Assembly: GCA_016706365.1 (NCBI GenBank)
Contig: JADJJU010000015.1
Coordinates: 14,701 to 78,700, forward strand
Source: Saprospiraceae bacterium
GTDB lineage: Bacteria; Bacteroidota; Bacteroidia; Chitinophagales; Saprospiraceae
Length of the DNA: 64,000 nt
Direction of reading: 5' to 3'
The position numbers and the translations under genes are program-made. Under the pieces are notes generated by a model, which was not told where the DNA came from, made no database searches, and worked only from the letters and a program-made list of their open reading frames with translations. Position 1 is the first letter of the stretch, and each line of letters begins with the position of its first letter. Below are positions 47,501-56,205 of this stretch, piece after piece.

Positions 47501-50282
47501 TTGTTCTCAGGATGCCAGCGTTGAATTTACTGCGGCTTCCCACATTAGTAACGAATGCGAAGCTGATGGATATTTGCTTCAAATGACATATCAATGGATT
47601 GCCTCTGATAATTGTGGAAATACTGCTTCATTCAATGTTGTTATTCAGGTTGTAGATACCATCGCACCAGTCTTGGTGGGTGTGCCAGATGATATCACTG
47701 TAAGTTGCGATTCGATTCCTGTGACTGCGAATGCTTTGCCTTGTGGAACTATGGCCCAGATCTGGAGCGAGTTTATCATAGTCATAGATGAATGCGAATG
47801 TGCAGAAGTGACATTTGAAGAAATAGTTATCGAAGGAAATTGTCAAACCGCAACGCAGATCTTAAGAATCTGGACTGGAACGGATAATTGTGGGAATACA
47901 GCAAGAGATACTCAGAGAGTAAACGTGATCAATAATTCAGGCCCGAATTTTACCTGGACTACAGATATAACCGGAAATATTGCAAATGGAGAAATCCTGG
48001 AGGTAGAATGTTTTGAAGGAGGATTGCCTGCCTGGGTATATGAATTGGATTTCAGAAGTATGAAGGCTGTCGATGCTTGTCAGACCAATTCTGACCTTCG
48101 TGTTTCATTTGATTATGAATTTCTGGGATTCGGTGATTGTATCGCTGATGGATATGTTCAGGCTTATGAATTCATGTGGACAGCTACCGGCATTTGCGGA
48201 ATTCAGGGAGAATATAAAATTCAGATCAGACTTATTGATACTACTCCTCCTGTAATTCAAAACTGGCAGGAATTAGTTTGTCCGGGACCATTCCTTGAGG
48301 ATAAATGGATCATTGCAGAATCATGTTCAGGAGTAGCATTCAATGTAACTGAGAGCACTGTAGCCAGCATCTGTAATCTGGGTCAACAAGATATTTTAAG
48401 AACCCTGATTGTGACAGATGGATGTAACAATTCAGCAGAGTATCAGCAATTAGTAGCAAGCTCTGAAGAAGGTCCTGTTTTCACATGGAAAGGTGAATCA
48501 TTTAATAATGCCCAGAACGGTGATACTATAGAACTGGAGTGTGGTGTCATGGGAGCTAATACAATAAGCGGAGTCGGTAAACAAGACCTGTTGGTAAGTG
48601 CTAGCTGCAGTCCGGTTCTGAATGTTGATTTCGATGAAGAACTGATATACGAAGGAGATTGTACAGAAAATGGATTTTTCAAAACTGTCAAGCTGACCTG
48701 GACTGCAACTGATGAATGTCTTCAGACCAGTGTATTTGAATTGACAATTAATCTCATGGATAATACAGCTCCTGTGATTCATGTTCAGGGGCAAATTACG
48801 GTAATATGCGGAAAGCCTATTCCTGCTCCATTTGTTACAGATAATTGTTCTGAAGTAAGTGTAAGAATAGAAGAAATTTCAAGCTCTTTTGCAGACTGCC
48901 CTGATTACACGACTATTCAGAGAAACATTATTGCCTCAGATGAATGCGGTAACATAAGCTCTATGGTGCAGGAAATTACAATGACCAACATAGGGTTTGA
49001 TATGTTTGCAGGAATAGACCAGGTCATTTGTATGACAGGTATGCCGGTTCCGGCTTTACCAGTTTTCACTGATCCATGTACCGGTGAGGAATTGATTCCG
49101 GAAGTAAGAATCGAGGGTATTTACTCAGAATGTGGGTTGCCGGGTACTATGCGCCGTACAATTATATTGACTAATAGCTGCGGAATAGTTTCAGAAATGG
49201 ATCAAACAATTCTGATGAGATCACAACTGTTTCCTGAGTTGGTGATAGCTCATCCGGTTTTGGGAATAATTAAAGATAAAACTGAATTTGAATTGGAATG
49301 CGAAGATCAGGAAATTGAATTTAATCTTAGACAAGCACGAGTGATCAACTCATGTCACGGAGACGAAATCCGTTTTGAAATAAATGAAGTTTATGCTGCT
49401 GATTGCAAAGTGGATGGATTTATCAAAAGAATAGAGTACAAATGGACTGCAAGTGATATTTGTGGAAATGTGACAGTGTTTAATATTTATGTCAATTACA
49501 ATGATACTCAAGCACCTGTATTCACAAATATTCCAGTCAATCAGCAAATAATATGCGATGATTTGCCTGAAGTACAAGCACCTGATGTATACGATTTATG
49601 TACTGAGGTAGAGCTCACATTTTCAGAAACCAGAGTTGACAGAAATGATGCTGTAAATCTTATCAGAACATGGGTTGCAGAAGATGAATGTGGAAATACT
49701 GCCACTGTTTCGCAGGAAATAGAAATGATCAGTAATTCTGATCTTGACTGCAGTATGGTGCTCTTAGATTCTATAATTTGCAATGGTGATAGTATCAGAA
49801 TAACTACGGATATCGACGGTCCATATTATTTCTGGGAAGTGGAAGGTGGTGCATGCTATATCGAAACAGGTCAAGGGACATCAACAATTACAATTAATGT
49901 AGGATTTTCAGAAGTCACTGTCCGATTAAGAATAATAGATAACAATGGCTGTCTTGTGATTTGTGAACAAACCTTTATCTGCGAGTCAAATGAGGCATTT
50001 GCAGATTTGAAGAATGGAACGGGCAATATTCAGGTAACTGAATTATTTCCAAACCCAGCTGATAAGGAAGTTAGTTTGAGATACAAAGCGGAAAGAGAAT
50101 CATCAGGTAAGATTCGCGTTTATGACTTAATGGGTCGTACTTGTTTTATAACAAATGTGGATTTTTATAAAGGTACTCATCAATTACTGCTTGCATTGAA
50201 TCAGTTGCCATCTTCAGGTTTATACTTTCTGGAACTGGAATCTGAAACAGTGATTGAAACTTATCGATTCATGAAAAATTAA
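44541..50282 (+). CDS. secreted DUF3494 (ice-binding-like) protein with HYR-type repeats and T9SS sorting domain
   Basis: The 1913-aa protein starts with a signal peptide (residues 1-23, ending STIYSQ). Residues 24-230 form a DUF3494 ice-binding-like domain: SGFVFFTAAGAFTVTGASVV, TGDVGTDAGAFAAFP, VHCAGGASTLNGNLILDG, VFIIQIDGAFAS, FFRGNIIASGAISLLSGA and IEGRALTTAGAIGL. About ten Cys-rich HYR-type repeats follow to about residue 950 (IVDDEAPV..CP, ATDNC, DACGN.A.C), then longer related modules to about 1734, a PKD-like domain and, from about 1830, a type A T9SS sorting domain (ELFPNPADKEVSL, IRVYDLMGR, SSGLYFLELES). DUF3494 proteins bind ice; here the domain may anchor cells to ice or another surface. 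A T tract terminator follows. Confidence 0.92.
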   Translation: MKKFLPFTIALFAYFIPSTIYSQVPDLGSTSGFVFFTAAGAFTVTGASVVTGDVGTDAGAFAAFPPGVLIGSSHVADALTAQAAADVLDAYEYLDGLLCTYVEGVTFGNGQILTPGVHCAGGASTLNGNLILDGQNNPNAVFIIQIDGAFASTSNSTVTLINGASICNIFWQINGAVELGINSFFRGNIIASGAISLLSGATIEGRALTTAGAIGLSDNVASICALNFSISCPAAISVTCSDDVPDPNFGELTVLGNCAMFSVDPDVILNFVCENNYSISRIYRANNQCGTISTCEQIITVLDAVAPTIICPPALTLICIEDVPAADTNIPLITDNCSGILNVTVTPDMLTGSNCATGLSLLRVYTVTDLCGNTGTCSQSMIIQDDIAPIITCPPTASVTCGLDFPVPGVGVITTDNCIGLIELTFDQVAIIGVECEVMRTYTATDICGNTATCEQIISVIDNVAPKIICAATLTVGCVGDAPVADISSAIVTDNCDPAVMVTIAPDVLSNITCENGFTITRLFTATDACGNIATCVQSIIVNDEEVPVISFCPPSITIACGTVLPPSDIELIVATDNCTAAGDLNVFSTDVFNGGNGCGASPAITSRIYTVQDACGNEATCVQTINMTDDEAPVITNCPLTVNLACVTDLIAGDVQLIVATDNCTITESLVITFDDFDNGGSGCNSDPLIIQRNYIVSDICGNTASCVQILNIVDDEAPVTINCPLEVTINCFDELSPGNTNLISVTDNCALVADPVIEVLDISNNGSGCASDPLIINRTFTVSDACGNSSVCNQLITVIDDVAPIIQDCPSDLQFSCIEDVPAGVELTVSDNCGNVVVSLAETNNGGAACISDPLIISRTYTATDACGFDCIEEVPVANVNLLIANDNCGLGNVSFIESNNGGSGCFTDPLIITRFYTVSDVCGNTATCDQIITIIDDEAPAISIQHPTLGILSNGEIISIQCESNTAGWNVEALLEGMAMVTDNCSQDASVEFTAASHISNECEADGYLLQMTYQWIASDNCGNTASFNVVIQVVDTIAPVLVGVPDDITVSCDSIPVTANALPCGTMAQIWSEFIIVIDECECAEVTFEEIVIEGNCQTATQILRIWTGTDNCGNTARDTQRVNVINNSGPNFTWTTDITGNIANGEILEVECFEGGLPAWVYELDFRSMKAVDACQTNSDLRVSFDYEFLGFGDCIADGYVQAYEFMWTATGICGIQGEYKIQIRLIDTTPPVIQNWQELVCPGPFLEDKWIIAESCSGVAFNVTESTVASICNLGQQDILRTLIVTDGCNNSAEYQQLVASSEEGPVFTWKGESFNNAQNGDTIELECGVMGANTISGVGKQDLLVSASCSPVLNVDFDEELIYEGDCTENGFFKTVKLTWTATDECLQTSVFELTINLMDNTAPVIHVQGQITVICGKPIPAPFVTDNCSEVSVRIEEISSSFADCPDYTTIQRNIIASDECGNISSMVQEITMTNIGFDMFAGIDQVICMTGMPVPALPVFTDPCTGEELIPEVRIEGIYSECGLPGTMRRTIILTNSCGIVSEMDQTILMRSQLFPELVIAHPVLGIIKDKTEFELECEDQEIEFNLRQARVINSCHGDEIRFEINEVYAADCKVDGFIKRIEYKWTASDICGNVTVFNIYVNYNDTQAPVFTNIPVNQQIICDDLPEVQAPDVYDLCTEVELTFSETRVDRNDAVNLIRTWVAEDECGNTATVSQEIEMISNSDLDCSMVLLDSIICNGDSIRITTDIDGPYYFWEVEGGACYIETGQGTSTITINVGFSEVTVRLRIIDNNGCLVICEQTFICESNEAFADLKNGTGNIQVTELFPNPADKEVSLRYKAERESSGKIRVYDLMGRTCFITNVDFYKGTHQLLLALNQLPSSGLYFLELESETVIETYRFMKN

Positions 50283-50346
50283 TTTAAGCTCATTGTTTTA
50301 GATACAAGTGAGATTATGAGAATTTTCTACTTGTTGTTGAGTTTGG

Positions 50347-50380
50347 CATCCGGCTTGTTTACAGGTCGGATGTTTTTTTT
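50347..50380 (+). terminator. intrinsic terminator of the ice-binding-like gene
   Basis: CATCCG (50347-50352) pairs with CGGATG (50367-50372), with further G/C pairing at the base of the loop, followed by T8 (50373-50380). It lies 65 bp after the stop. Confidence 0.75.
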
Positions 50381-50475
50381 ATGCATGCAATCAACTCTGA
50401 GTAGAAAAGTTCACTGTAAAGATTTGTTTTCGTTTAGCACCACCATGAGAAGAGCCACCCTTTTGACAGGATGAT

Positions 50476-50799
50476 TTAATTCCATCTTCCACCTGAACCC
50501 ACAATTAATACAATGGCGAACAAACCATAGGCCACGACCAATCCCAAAGGAATTAAGAGAAGAATATTTCCCAATTTATACATATGCTGATTTTTCAATG
50601 CAAACCACGCAAGGAGGGTGATAACTGATAATACAACTCCAACAATGAGATTTATTTTGCTTTCATGAAAGTTAACATAATGCCCATCTCTTTTATTCAT
50701 TACATACACGAAAATATGCATTGCAGCCATGTACAAAAAATAAAGAGCAGCTATTATATTAATCGAAAAGCCAAAGATTTGATACCATTTCATAAACAT
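50476..50799 (-). CDS. small multi-pass membrane protein of unknown function
   Basis: The 107-aa product has four hydrophobic segments: FGFSINIIAALYFLYMAAMHIF, INLIVGVVLSVITLLAWFAL, GNILLLIPLGLVVAYGLFAIV and the edge of the first. It begins MFMKWYQ (a second ATG at 50793 is equally good) and ends GSGGRWN. No conserved motif was recognised. It is convergent with the adhesin terminator and stands alone; the region 50800-51045 upstream should hold its promoter and that of the ABC gene. Confidence 0.65.
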   Translation of the reverse strand: MFMKWYQIFGFSINIIAALYFLYMAAMHIFVYVMNKRDGHYVNFHESKINLIVGVVLSVITLLAWFALKNQHMYKLGNILLLIPLGLVVAYGLFAIVLIVGSGGRWN

Positions 50800-51045
50800 T
50801 AATATTCAAACTAATCTTATCATCAAATTGATAGTACAAATCTAATTTATGTGATGAGCTATTATTAATATAAATTATTGAAACTGCATCACAGTGATAT
50901 GAAGGAGTATTAATATGCATTGAAGTGCTGTTGAGATTTTTTTTGTAAAACAAGTTTTCAGTTTGTTTGAGAAGTAATTGATTCAGCTTTCATTCACACT
51001 TCGTGCTAAAGCATTTTTCATAAATTATTCCTATTTTAGCAGGAC

Positions 51046-52794
51046 ATGAAAATTTTATGGAAATATCTAAGACCACATAGCAGGCTGATTTTTTTGGCAT
51101 TGTTGTTCGCTGCCACAGCTCAGTTACTCAGTTTGATTGATCCCATTATTTTTGGTAAAATAATTGATGAATATGCAAATGATCAGACCAACAAGCCCGA
51201 CAAGGAGCTGGTTAACGGTGCACTTTATTGGTTAATGATTGCACTTGGAGTGGGAATCATTGCCAGATTAGCCCGGAGCGTGCAGGAATACGTCATGCGC
51301 CTGGCTGTTCAAAAGTTTGGTATGCAGATATTCAATGATGGATTGAGGCAAATACTCAGATTATCATACCAGGAATACGAAGAACAACGAAGTGGTGAAA
51401 CTCTTGCCATTCTTCAAAAAGTACGCACCGATACTGAGAAATTTATTTCTTCTTTTATTAATGTTCTCTTCTCATCACTTGTTGGATTTGCATTTTTAAT
51501 TTGGTACGCTATCACAAAACACTGGGCATTGATTCCTGTATTTTTTATTGGCTTCATTGTTTTAGGTAGCATTACTGTGTTGTTGAGTAAGAAAATAAAA
51601 ACGATTCAACGACAAATAAACAGACGGACTACTCAAATGTCCGGACTAATTACTGAATCACTTCGTAATATAGAATTAGTGAAAAGTCTTGGTCTTACTT
51701 TCCCTGAAGTGAGGAGGATGAAGGTCCATACACAGAAGATTTTTGATCTGGAAATGGCTAAGGTGAAGCAGGTACGTTTTTTAACGTTTTATCAGGATAC
51801 GGCACTAATCCTGTTGAGGCATTCTGTTCTATTCACTTTACTATGGCTAATATTCCGGGATGTTTTATCTCCCGGAGAGATGATTGCGATGCAATTCATA
51901 TCTACTATTATTTTTGCACCCCTGCAGGAATTGGGCAATATTTTAGTGTTTTACAGGGAGACAGAATCTTCTCTTCATTTGTTCGACAATCTGATGCAAA
52001 AGCCGGTAGAAAAACGCCCGGAAGATGCGATTAAAGTAAGTGAATTGACAGAATTGAGTTTTGATAATGTTATTTTCCGACATAAAACTGCACAACAAAA
52101 TTCTGTGGATGGCATTTCATTTAAGGTCAAAACCGGTGAAACGATAGCATTTGTCGGACCTTCCGGCTCAGGTAAATCTACTATGGTAAAATTGCTTGTG
52201 GGATTGTACCAGCCGGTAGAAGGAACCATTTTCTTTAACGATGTTGATTCCCGCAAATTGAGGTATAATGCGATGCGCAGACAAGTAGGATTCGTGACTC
52301 AGGATACTCAGCTCTTTGCTGGAACTATTAAAGAAAATTTACTTTACGTTAAACCTGATGCTACTGACGATGAAATCATGGAAGCATTGCACAAGGCGTC
52401 CTGCGATCAGATGCTGGCCCGAAGCGAAAAAGGTATTCATACTAAACTGGGTGAAGGCGGCTTGAAAATTTCAGGAGGTGAAAAGCAAAGGATCTCCATT
52501 GCAAGAGCACTCATCAGACGACCTCAGTTAATGATTTTTGATGAAGCTACTTCTGCACTGGATTCTTTAACTGAAGAAGTTATAACTGATACAATTCGTG
52601 AGATCTCAGGCCGTAAAGAGCAGATAACAATACTGATTGCACATCGGCTTTCTACAATTCTGCATGCAGATAGAATCATAGTCCTTGAAAAAGGTAAAAT
52701 TGCAGAATCCGGCTCACATGATGAACTTGTAACTGCCAAAGGCTTGTATTATGCGATGTGGAGGCAACAGATAGGAGAGAGGCAGATCGTATAA
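51046..52794 (+). CDS. ABC transporter, fused permease and ATP-binding protein (MsbA/lipid-exporter type)
   Basis: The 582-aa half-transporter has an N-terminal six-helix type 1 exporter domain (residues 1-320: LRPHSRLIFLALLFAATAQL, GALYWLMIALGVGIIARLAR, FINVLFSSLVGFAFLIWYAI). The ATPase domain has Walker A FVGPSGSGKSTMV, Q-loop GFVTQDTQLFAGTIKENL, signature ISGGEKQRISIARAL, Walker B LMIFDEATSALD and the H-loop IAHRLST. It should act as a homodimer in the inner membrane, exporting a lipid, peptide or drug. Substrate is not predictable. It stands alone, with a period-7 repeat tract directly after the stop. Confidence 0.92.
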   Translation: MKILWKYLRPHSRLIFLALLFAATAQLLSLIDPIIFGKIIDEYANDQTNKPDKELVNGALYWLMIALGVGIIARLARSVQEYVMRLAVQKFGMQIFNDGLRQILRLSYQEYEEQRSGETLAILQKVRTDTEKFISSFINVLFSSLVGFAFLIWYAITKHWALIPVFFIGFIVLGSITVLLSKKIKTIQRQINRRTTQMSGLITESLRNIELVKSLGLTFPEVRRMKVHTQKIFDLEMAKVKQVRFLTFYQDTALILLRHSVLFTLLWLIFRDVLSPGEMIAMQFISTIIFAPLQELGNILVFYRETESSLHLFDNLMQKPVEKRPEDAIKVSELTELSFDNVIFRHKTAQQNSVDGISFKVKTGETIAFVGPSGSGKSTMVKLLVGLYQPVEGTIFFNDVDSRKLRYNAMRRQVGFVTQDTQLFAGTIKENLLYVKPDATDDEIMEALHKASCDQMLARSEKGIHTKLGEGGLKISGGEKQRISIARALIRRPQLMIFDEATSALDSLTEEVITDTIREISGRKEQITILIAHRLSTILHADRIIVLEKGKIAESGSHDELVTAKGLYYAMWRQQIGERQIV

Positions 52795-52796
52795 AT

Positions 52797-53015
52797 TCAG
52801 AATTTTGAATTTTGAATTCTGAATTTTAAATTGAACAGCCAATATTCTATATAACACCCCAATCAAGATTCACGATTCACTATTCGTTATTTTACTTAAG
52901 TACCATTTACCATTTACCATTTACCATTTACCAGCATTTCACCATTCACTATTCACCATTTACTATTTTCATCGTACATTTCACATTTCACATTTTACAT
53001 TTCTCATTTCACATA
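52797..53015. repeat. degenerate period-7 (ATTNNNN) tandem repeat tract
   Basis: Almost the whole 225-bp gap breaks into heptads beginning ATT: ATTTTGA, ATTCTGA, ATTCACG, ATTCACT, then four ATTTACC in a row and later ATTTCAC, ATTCACC, ATTTCTC. The core consensus drifts from TTTTGAA to TTCAC. It starts at the ABC stop and ends a few bases before the solA ATG. Related tracts are at 57903-58157 and 59962-59997. It has no coding potential and no spacers of the CRISPR type. Confidence 0.8.
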
Positions 53016-53020
53016 TTACT

Positions 53021-54181
53021 ATGAACGCAAGTTTCGATACAATCATCATTGGTGCTGGCTCGATGGGATCCTCCGCTGCTTATTTCCTTTCCAAAACAGG
53101 TCAGAAAGTGCTTTGTCTGGATCGATATCCGGCTCCACATGTTTTTGGATCTCACGGCGGTCAAAGCAGAATAGTGAGAAAAGCATATTTCGAACATCCT
53201 GATTATGTGCCATTGCTTGAAAGATCCTATCAGAACTGGAGAATATTAGAAGAGGAAAGTGGCCAAAAATTGTATTATAAAACAGGACTTATATATCTGA
53301 GTTCAGCGCAAAGTGAAATTTCAAAAGGAGTCAAACATGCCGCCAGAATTCACGATCTTTCTTTGATAGATTTGGACACAGAATCATTAAATGATAAATA
53401 TTCTCAGTTTAAATCAACTCAGAATAAACAAATTTTATTGGAGAAGGAAGCCGGATTCGTATTGCCTGAGCTGACGATTCAAACATTGATAAAACTGTCA
53501 GGAAACTATGGGGCAATTTTCCGGATGCCCGAAATCGTGCAATCGTGGAAGGTTTCAGGAGGCGTATGTTCGGTTACAACGAATATGGGAATTTATCTTT
53601 CTGAAAAACTGATCATTTGCCCCGGAGCCTGGAGTTCTCAATTGCTTCCTGATCTGAACATTCCTCTAAAGGTGAGTCGACAAAACCTTGCGTGGTTTGA
53701 GACAAGTTCGTCTTCAAATTTCTCAATGGAAAGTTTCCCCTGCTTCATGATTGACGATGATAATCATGGATTATTCTATGGTTTCCCTGAATTGGAGCCG
53801 GAAAAATTTGGAGGTAGCGGGGGTTTAAAAATTGCTCATCACCTTGTCAGCGATTACGTAGAGAATTTAATGGAGTATTCACCGGACAATAAGATTTCTC
53901 AGGAGGAAGAATCATTGTTAAGAAATATTTTGTCTACATTTTTGCCGGAAGCCAATGGAAGATTATTAAATGCTTCTACTTGTCTTTATACAAATTCACC
54001 TGATGGAGATTTTGTATTGGATTTTCTTCCCGGATATCATGAAAAGGTAATTGTTGCTTGTGGTTTTAGCGGGCATGGTTTTAAATTTGTCCCGGTAATA
54101 GGAGAGATTTTAAGCGATCTTACAAGGAAAGGGAAAACTGATTTGAACATAGATTTTTTAAGACTCAGCAGGTTTGCTTAG
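53021..54181 (+). CDS. solA: monomeric sarcosine oxidase/N-methyltryptophan oxidase-like FAD enzyme
   Basis: The 386-aa flavoprotein has the FAD-binding motif IIIGAGSMGSSAAYFLSK at residues about 8-25. The next segment, GSHGGQSRIVRKAYFEHPDY, is the highly conserved active-site stretch of the MSOX/SolA family. ASTCLYTNSPDGDF carries the cysteine that binds FAD covalently, and VACGFSGHGFKFVPVIGE closes the FAD site. Such enzymes oxidise N-methyl amino acids with oxygen, giving formaldehyde and peroxide. Other DadA-like or pipecolate oxidase substrates are possible. The ATG directly follows the heptad repeat tract, so the repeats form most of its 5' region. Confidence 0.85.
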   Translation: MNASFDTIIIGAGSMGSSAAYFLSKTGQKVLCLDRYPAPHVFGSHGGQSRIVRKAYFEHPDYVPLLERSYQNWRILEEESGQKLYYKTGLIYLSSAQSEISKGVKHAARIHDLSLIDLDTESLNDKYSQFKSTQNKQILLEKEAGFVLPELTIQTLIKLSGNYGAIFRMPEIVQSWKVSGGVCSVTTNMGIYLSEKLIICPGAWSSQLLPDLNIPLKVSRQNLAWFETSSSSNFSMESFPCFMIDDDNHGLFYGFPELEPEKFGGSGGLKIAHHLVSDYVENLMEYSPDNKISQEEESLLRNILSTFLPEANGRLLNASTCLYTNSPDGDFVLDFLPGYHEKVIVACGFSGHGFKFVPVIGEILSDLTRKGKTDLNIDFLRLSRFA

Positions 54182-54191
54182 TTCTGTTCAT

Positions 54192-54608
54192 TTATACGAA
54201 ATCCTGGTTTCTAAATGGAAGCTCTTTTTGAACGTCTTTACCAATATAGATAGTTACACCATCCACAGTGATTTTAGCTGGATAGAACAAGTAGAATCCA
54301 CCTGTCTCATATTCCATACTTTCCCAGGGTATGAATAAAGGTTTGTGTCCCAGCGTAAATAATTTTGCAGTCCTGAGGTACAATCCTTTCTCACTTACTG
54401 CATATCTGATGGTACCACTATATCGGCATCGATTTATCAGACAACTACACCATTTCACATCCTCCGGAAAATAGGAAGTTTGATATCTAACAGCTAATTT
54501 TTGCCAGTTGGATAGATAACTAAGCAAGAAAACTACACCGGACCATAATCCGACAAAGAAGATGGGAAATGCTAATAAAATCAACAGAGTTAAAACTGCG
54601 GTATTCAT
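54192..54608 (-). CDS. 138-aa membrane-anchored protein of unknown function
   Basis: The N-terminus has two hydrophobic stretches, VLTLLILLAFPIFFVGLWSGVVFLLSYL, i.e. one long or two short helices, followed by a soluble beta-rich part (RYQTSYFPEDVKWCSCLINR, YAVSEKGLYLRTAKLFTLG, FIPWESMEYETGGFYLF, ITVDGVTIYIGKDVQ). The soluble part resembles a PH-like/bPH fold in layout, and two cysteines sit in WCSCL. This is a tentative structural reading. It is convergent with solA, with a 10-bp gap. Confidence 0.65.
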   Translation of the reverse strand: MNTAVLTLLILLAFPIFFVGLWSGVVFLLSYLSNWQKLAVRYQTSYFPEDVKWCSCLINRCRYSGTIRYAVSEKGLYLRTAKLFTLGHKPLFIPWESMEYETGGFYLFYPAKITVDGVTIYIGKDVQKELPFRNQDFV

Positions 54609-54733
54609 AAATTGGAATTTCCTTATGAAAGGTAAAAATTCAATACTCTGAAAAACGCAATAAATATATCATTCCACATTTACTTATTGGTCAAACCAGA
54701 TTTAAATGATGCTTTTCTTCCTGACGCCTGCTG

Positions 54734-55702
54734 CTATTCCTTTTCTACAAAAACCGGAGATTGCTGAGCTGTAAACTGATTTTCTGTAAGCTGTTTTTGT
54801 TGTTTCGTTTTCCAATTCATGATGCTGATATGGAATTGGGATTCTTCAATATCTGAATGATTATAAACCAACCATTTTCCATCTGAGCTCCAGTCATGCC
54901 ATCCTTCTGATTCAGGATTGTCAATTAATTTCCACTGCTTTTTACCATCCGGAGTGATTGCAAATATGCTATGTCTTCCATCTTGTTTTGATACATAGGA
55001 TATGAAATTTTCAGCAGGATGCCATCTTGCTGCTCCTGCTTTGTATCCATATTCTTTTGCTGAGGGATTATCTTCAGGGTAAGTTGTCAATTGTCTTATT
55101 CCGGTTCCATCTGCATTCATAACAAACAATTCTTCGTGCGTATTTCTATCTCGTTTTTCCTTTTTGTAGGAATAGACTATTTGCTTTCCATCAGGAGAAA
55201 AGCAGGGATCACCGTATCTTGCAGATGTATCTTTTGTTATTTGCTTATATGAGCCATCTGCCAAATTGATCATGAATAATTGGAATCTCACATCTTTACC
55301 AATTCTTCCTGTAACTACCATTTCTTTACCTTTATTTCTGCTGCTCATCCAGCTGTCTTCGAGCTGAAGTTCAGTAACTTTTTTGATATTTTCTCCGCTT
55401 GAATTCATTTCGTAAAGGAAATAACATCGGTAACATGTGTCTCTGTCGCTGACAAAAAACAAGCGATCCTGATAAGCATAATAGGTCCAGGCTACATCCC
55501 TATGTTGCGTGAGATTTTTTTTATTAGTTCCGTTCGCATTCATAATCATGATTTCATAATTGTCAGTAGTGCTGTCCTTAGCATTGACGTTGTATGCAAT
55601 CATGTAATTTTCAGGCAGCTTCATTTGATTATCTGCAGGCTGAGAATACACACTCCAAATATTCAAAGAAAGCAATATACAGGCGAAGTATAATCTTTTC
55701 AT
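54734..55702 (-). CDS. secreted TolB-like beta-propeller (WD40/PD40) protein
   Basis: The start at 55702 gives a signal peptide (MKRLYFACILLSLNIWSVYSQ); the open frame reaches 55747 but without an export signal. The mature part has repeats of the PD40 type: NANGTNKKNLTQHRDVAWTYY, CFSPDGKQIVYSYKK, MNADGTGIRQLTTYPED, ITPDGKKQWKLIDNPES, WSSDGKWLVYNHSD. Together these would form about six blades of a propeller in the periplasm or on the outer membrane. It is similar to TolB C-terminal and dipeptidyl-peptidase N-terminal propellers but has no peptidase domain. It lies just downstream of the DUF1761 gene, in the same direction. Confidence 0.82.
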   Translation of the reverse strand: MKRLYFACILLSLNIWSVYSQPADNQMKLPENYMIAYNVNAKDSTTDNYEIMIMNANGTNKKNLTQHRDVAWTYYAYQDRLFFVSDRDTCYRCYFLYEMNSSGENIKKVTELQLEDSWMSSRNKGKEMVVTGRIGKDVRFQLFMINLADGSYKQITKDTSARYGDPCFSPDGKQIVYSYKKEKRDRNTHEELFVMNADGTGIRQLTTYPEDNPSAKEYGYKAGAARWHPAENFISYVSKQDGRHSIFAITPDGKKQWKLIDNPESEGWHDWSSDGKWLVYNHSDIEESQFHISIMNWKTKQQKQLTENQFTAQQSPVFVEKE

Positions 55703-55733
55703 TATATAGATTTTTAATAAAAATTGAAAGTGT

Positions 55734-56141
55734 TTATCTCCAGGCACCCAGTATGAATCCGATCAAAGTAAAGTACAAGGTAATATATCCGCCGTTGATT
55801 AATATGTATTTCAATGATCGATGTTCAAACAATCCCACCACTGCAAAAATTAATGCCGAGAACCCAAATCCTGCCAGGAATCCTGCTGTAGCTCCCCAGG
55901 AGGCATCAGTGCCTTCATCACCGAGAAAAAATGCAAGATTATAACTGATAATGACTGATATTATAAGTGTAAGTCCATAAGTTTTGGCTGGATTTACTTT
56001 TTGCATGTCTTCATCAGTAAAGTTGTTTTCCTTCATCCAGGCTTTGTAAAATAGAAGAGGTGAATACCAAATTCCTCCAATTAATAAATTTGAGATAGCG
56101 CATACAATTACTGCCCAATGATTAATGTGAAATTGTTCCAT
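55734..56141 (-). CDS. DUF1761 domain-containing membrane protein
   Basis: The 135-aa protein starts with a signature of the family, NHWAVIVCAISNLLIGGIWYSPLLFYKAWMKE (residues 7-38), in which the WYSP motif is invariant. It continues with three more helices: YGLTLIISVIISYNLAFFL, ATAGFLAGFGFSALIFAVVGLFEHRS and YILINGGYITLYFTLIGFILG. The function of DUF1761 is not known. The TolB-like gene begins 31 bp downstream, so they may be cotranscribed. Confidence 0.9.
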   Translation of the reverse strand: MEQFHINHWAVIVCAISNLLIGGIWYSPLLFYKAWMKENNFTDEDMQKVNPAKTYGLTLIISVIISYNLAFFLGDEGTDASWGATAGFLAGFGFSALIFAVVGLFEHRSLKYILINGGYITLYFTLIGFILGAWR

Positions 56142-56205
56142 GGTTTGAATTATTTTTCAACAAAGTAAAGGCGTACTAATTGCATTGGATTGGAAAAAAT
56201 TTACC

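Noticed and set aside
52797..53015. Possible CRISPR array
   Set aside because: The units are 7 bp, contiguous and degenerate, without spacers, and no cas genes are near.
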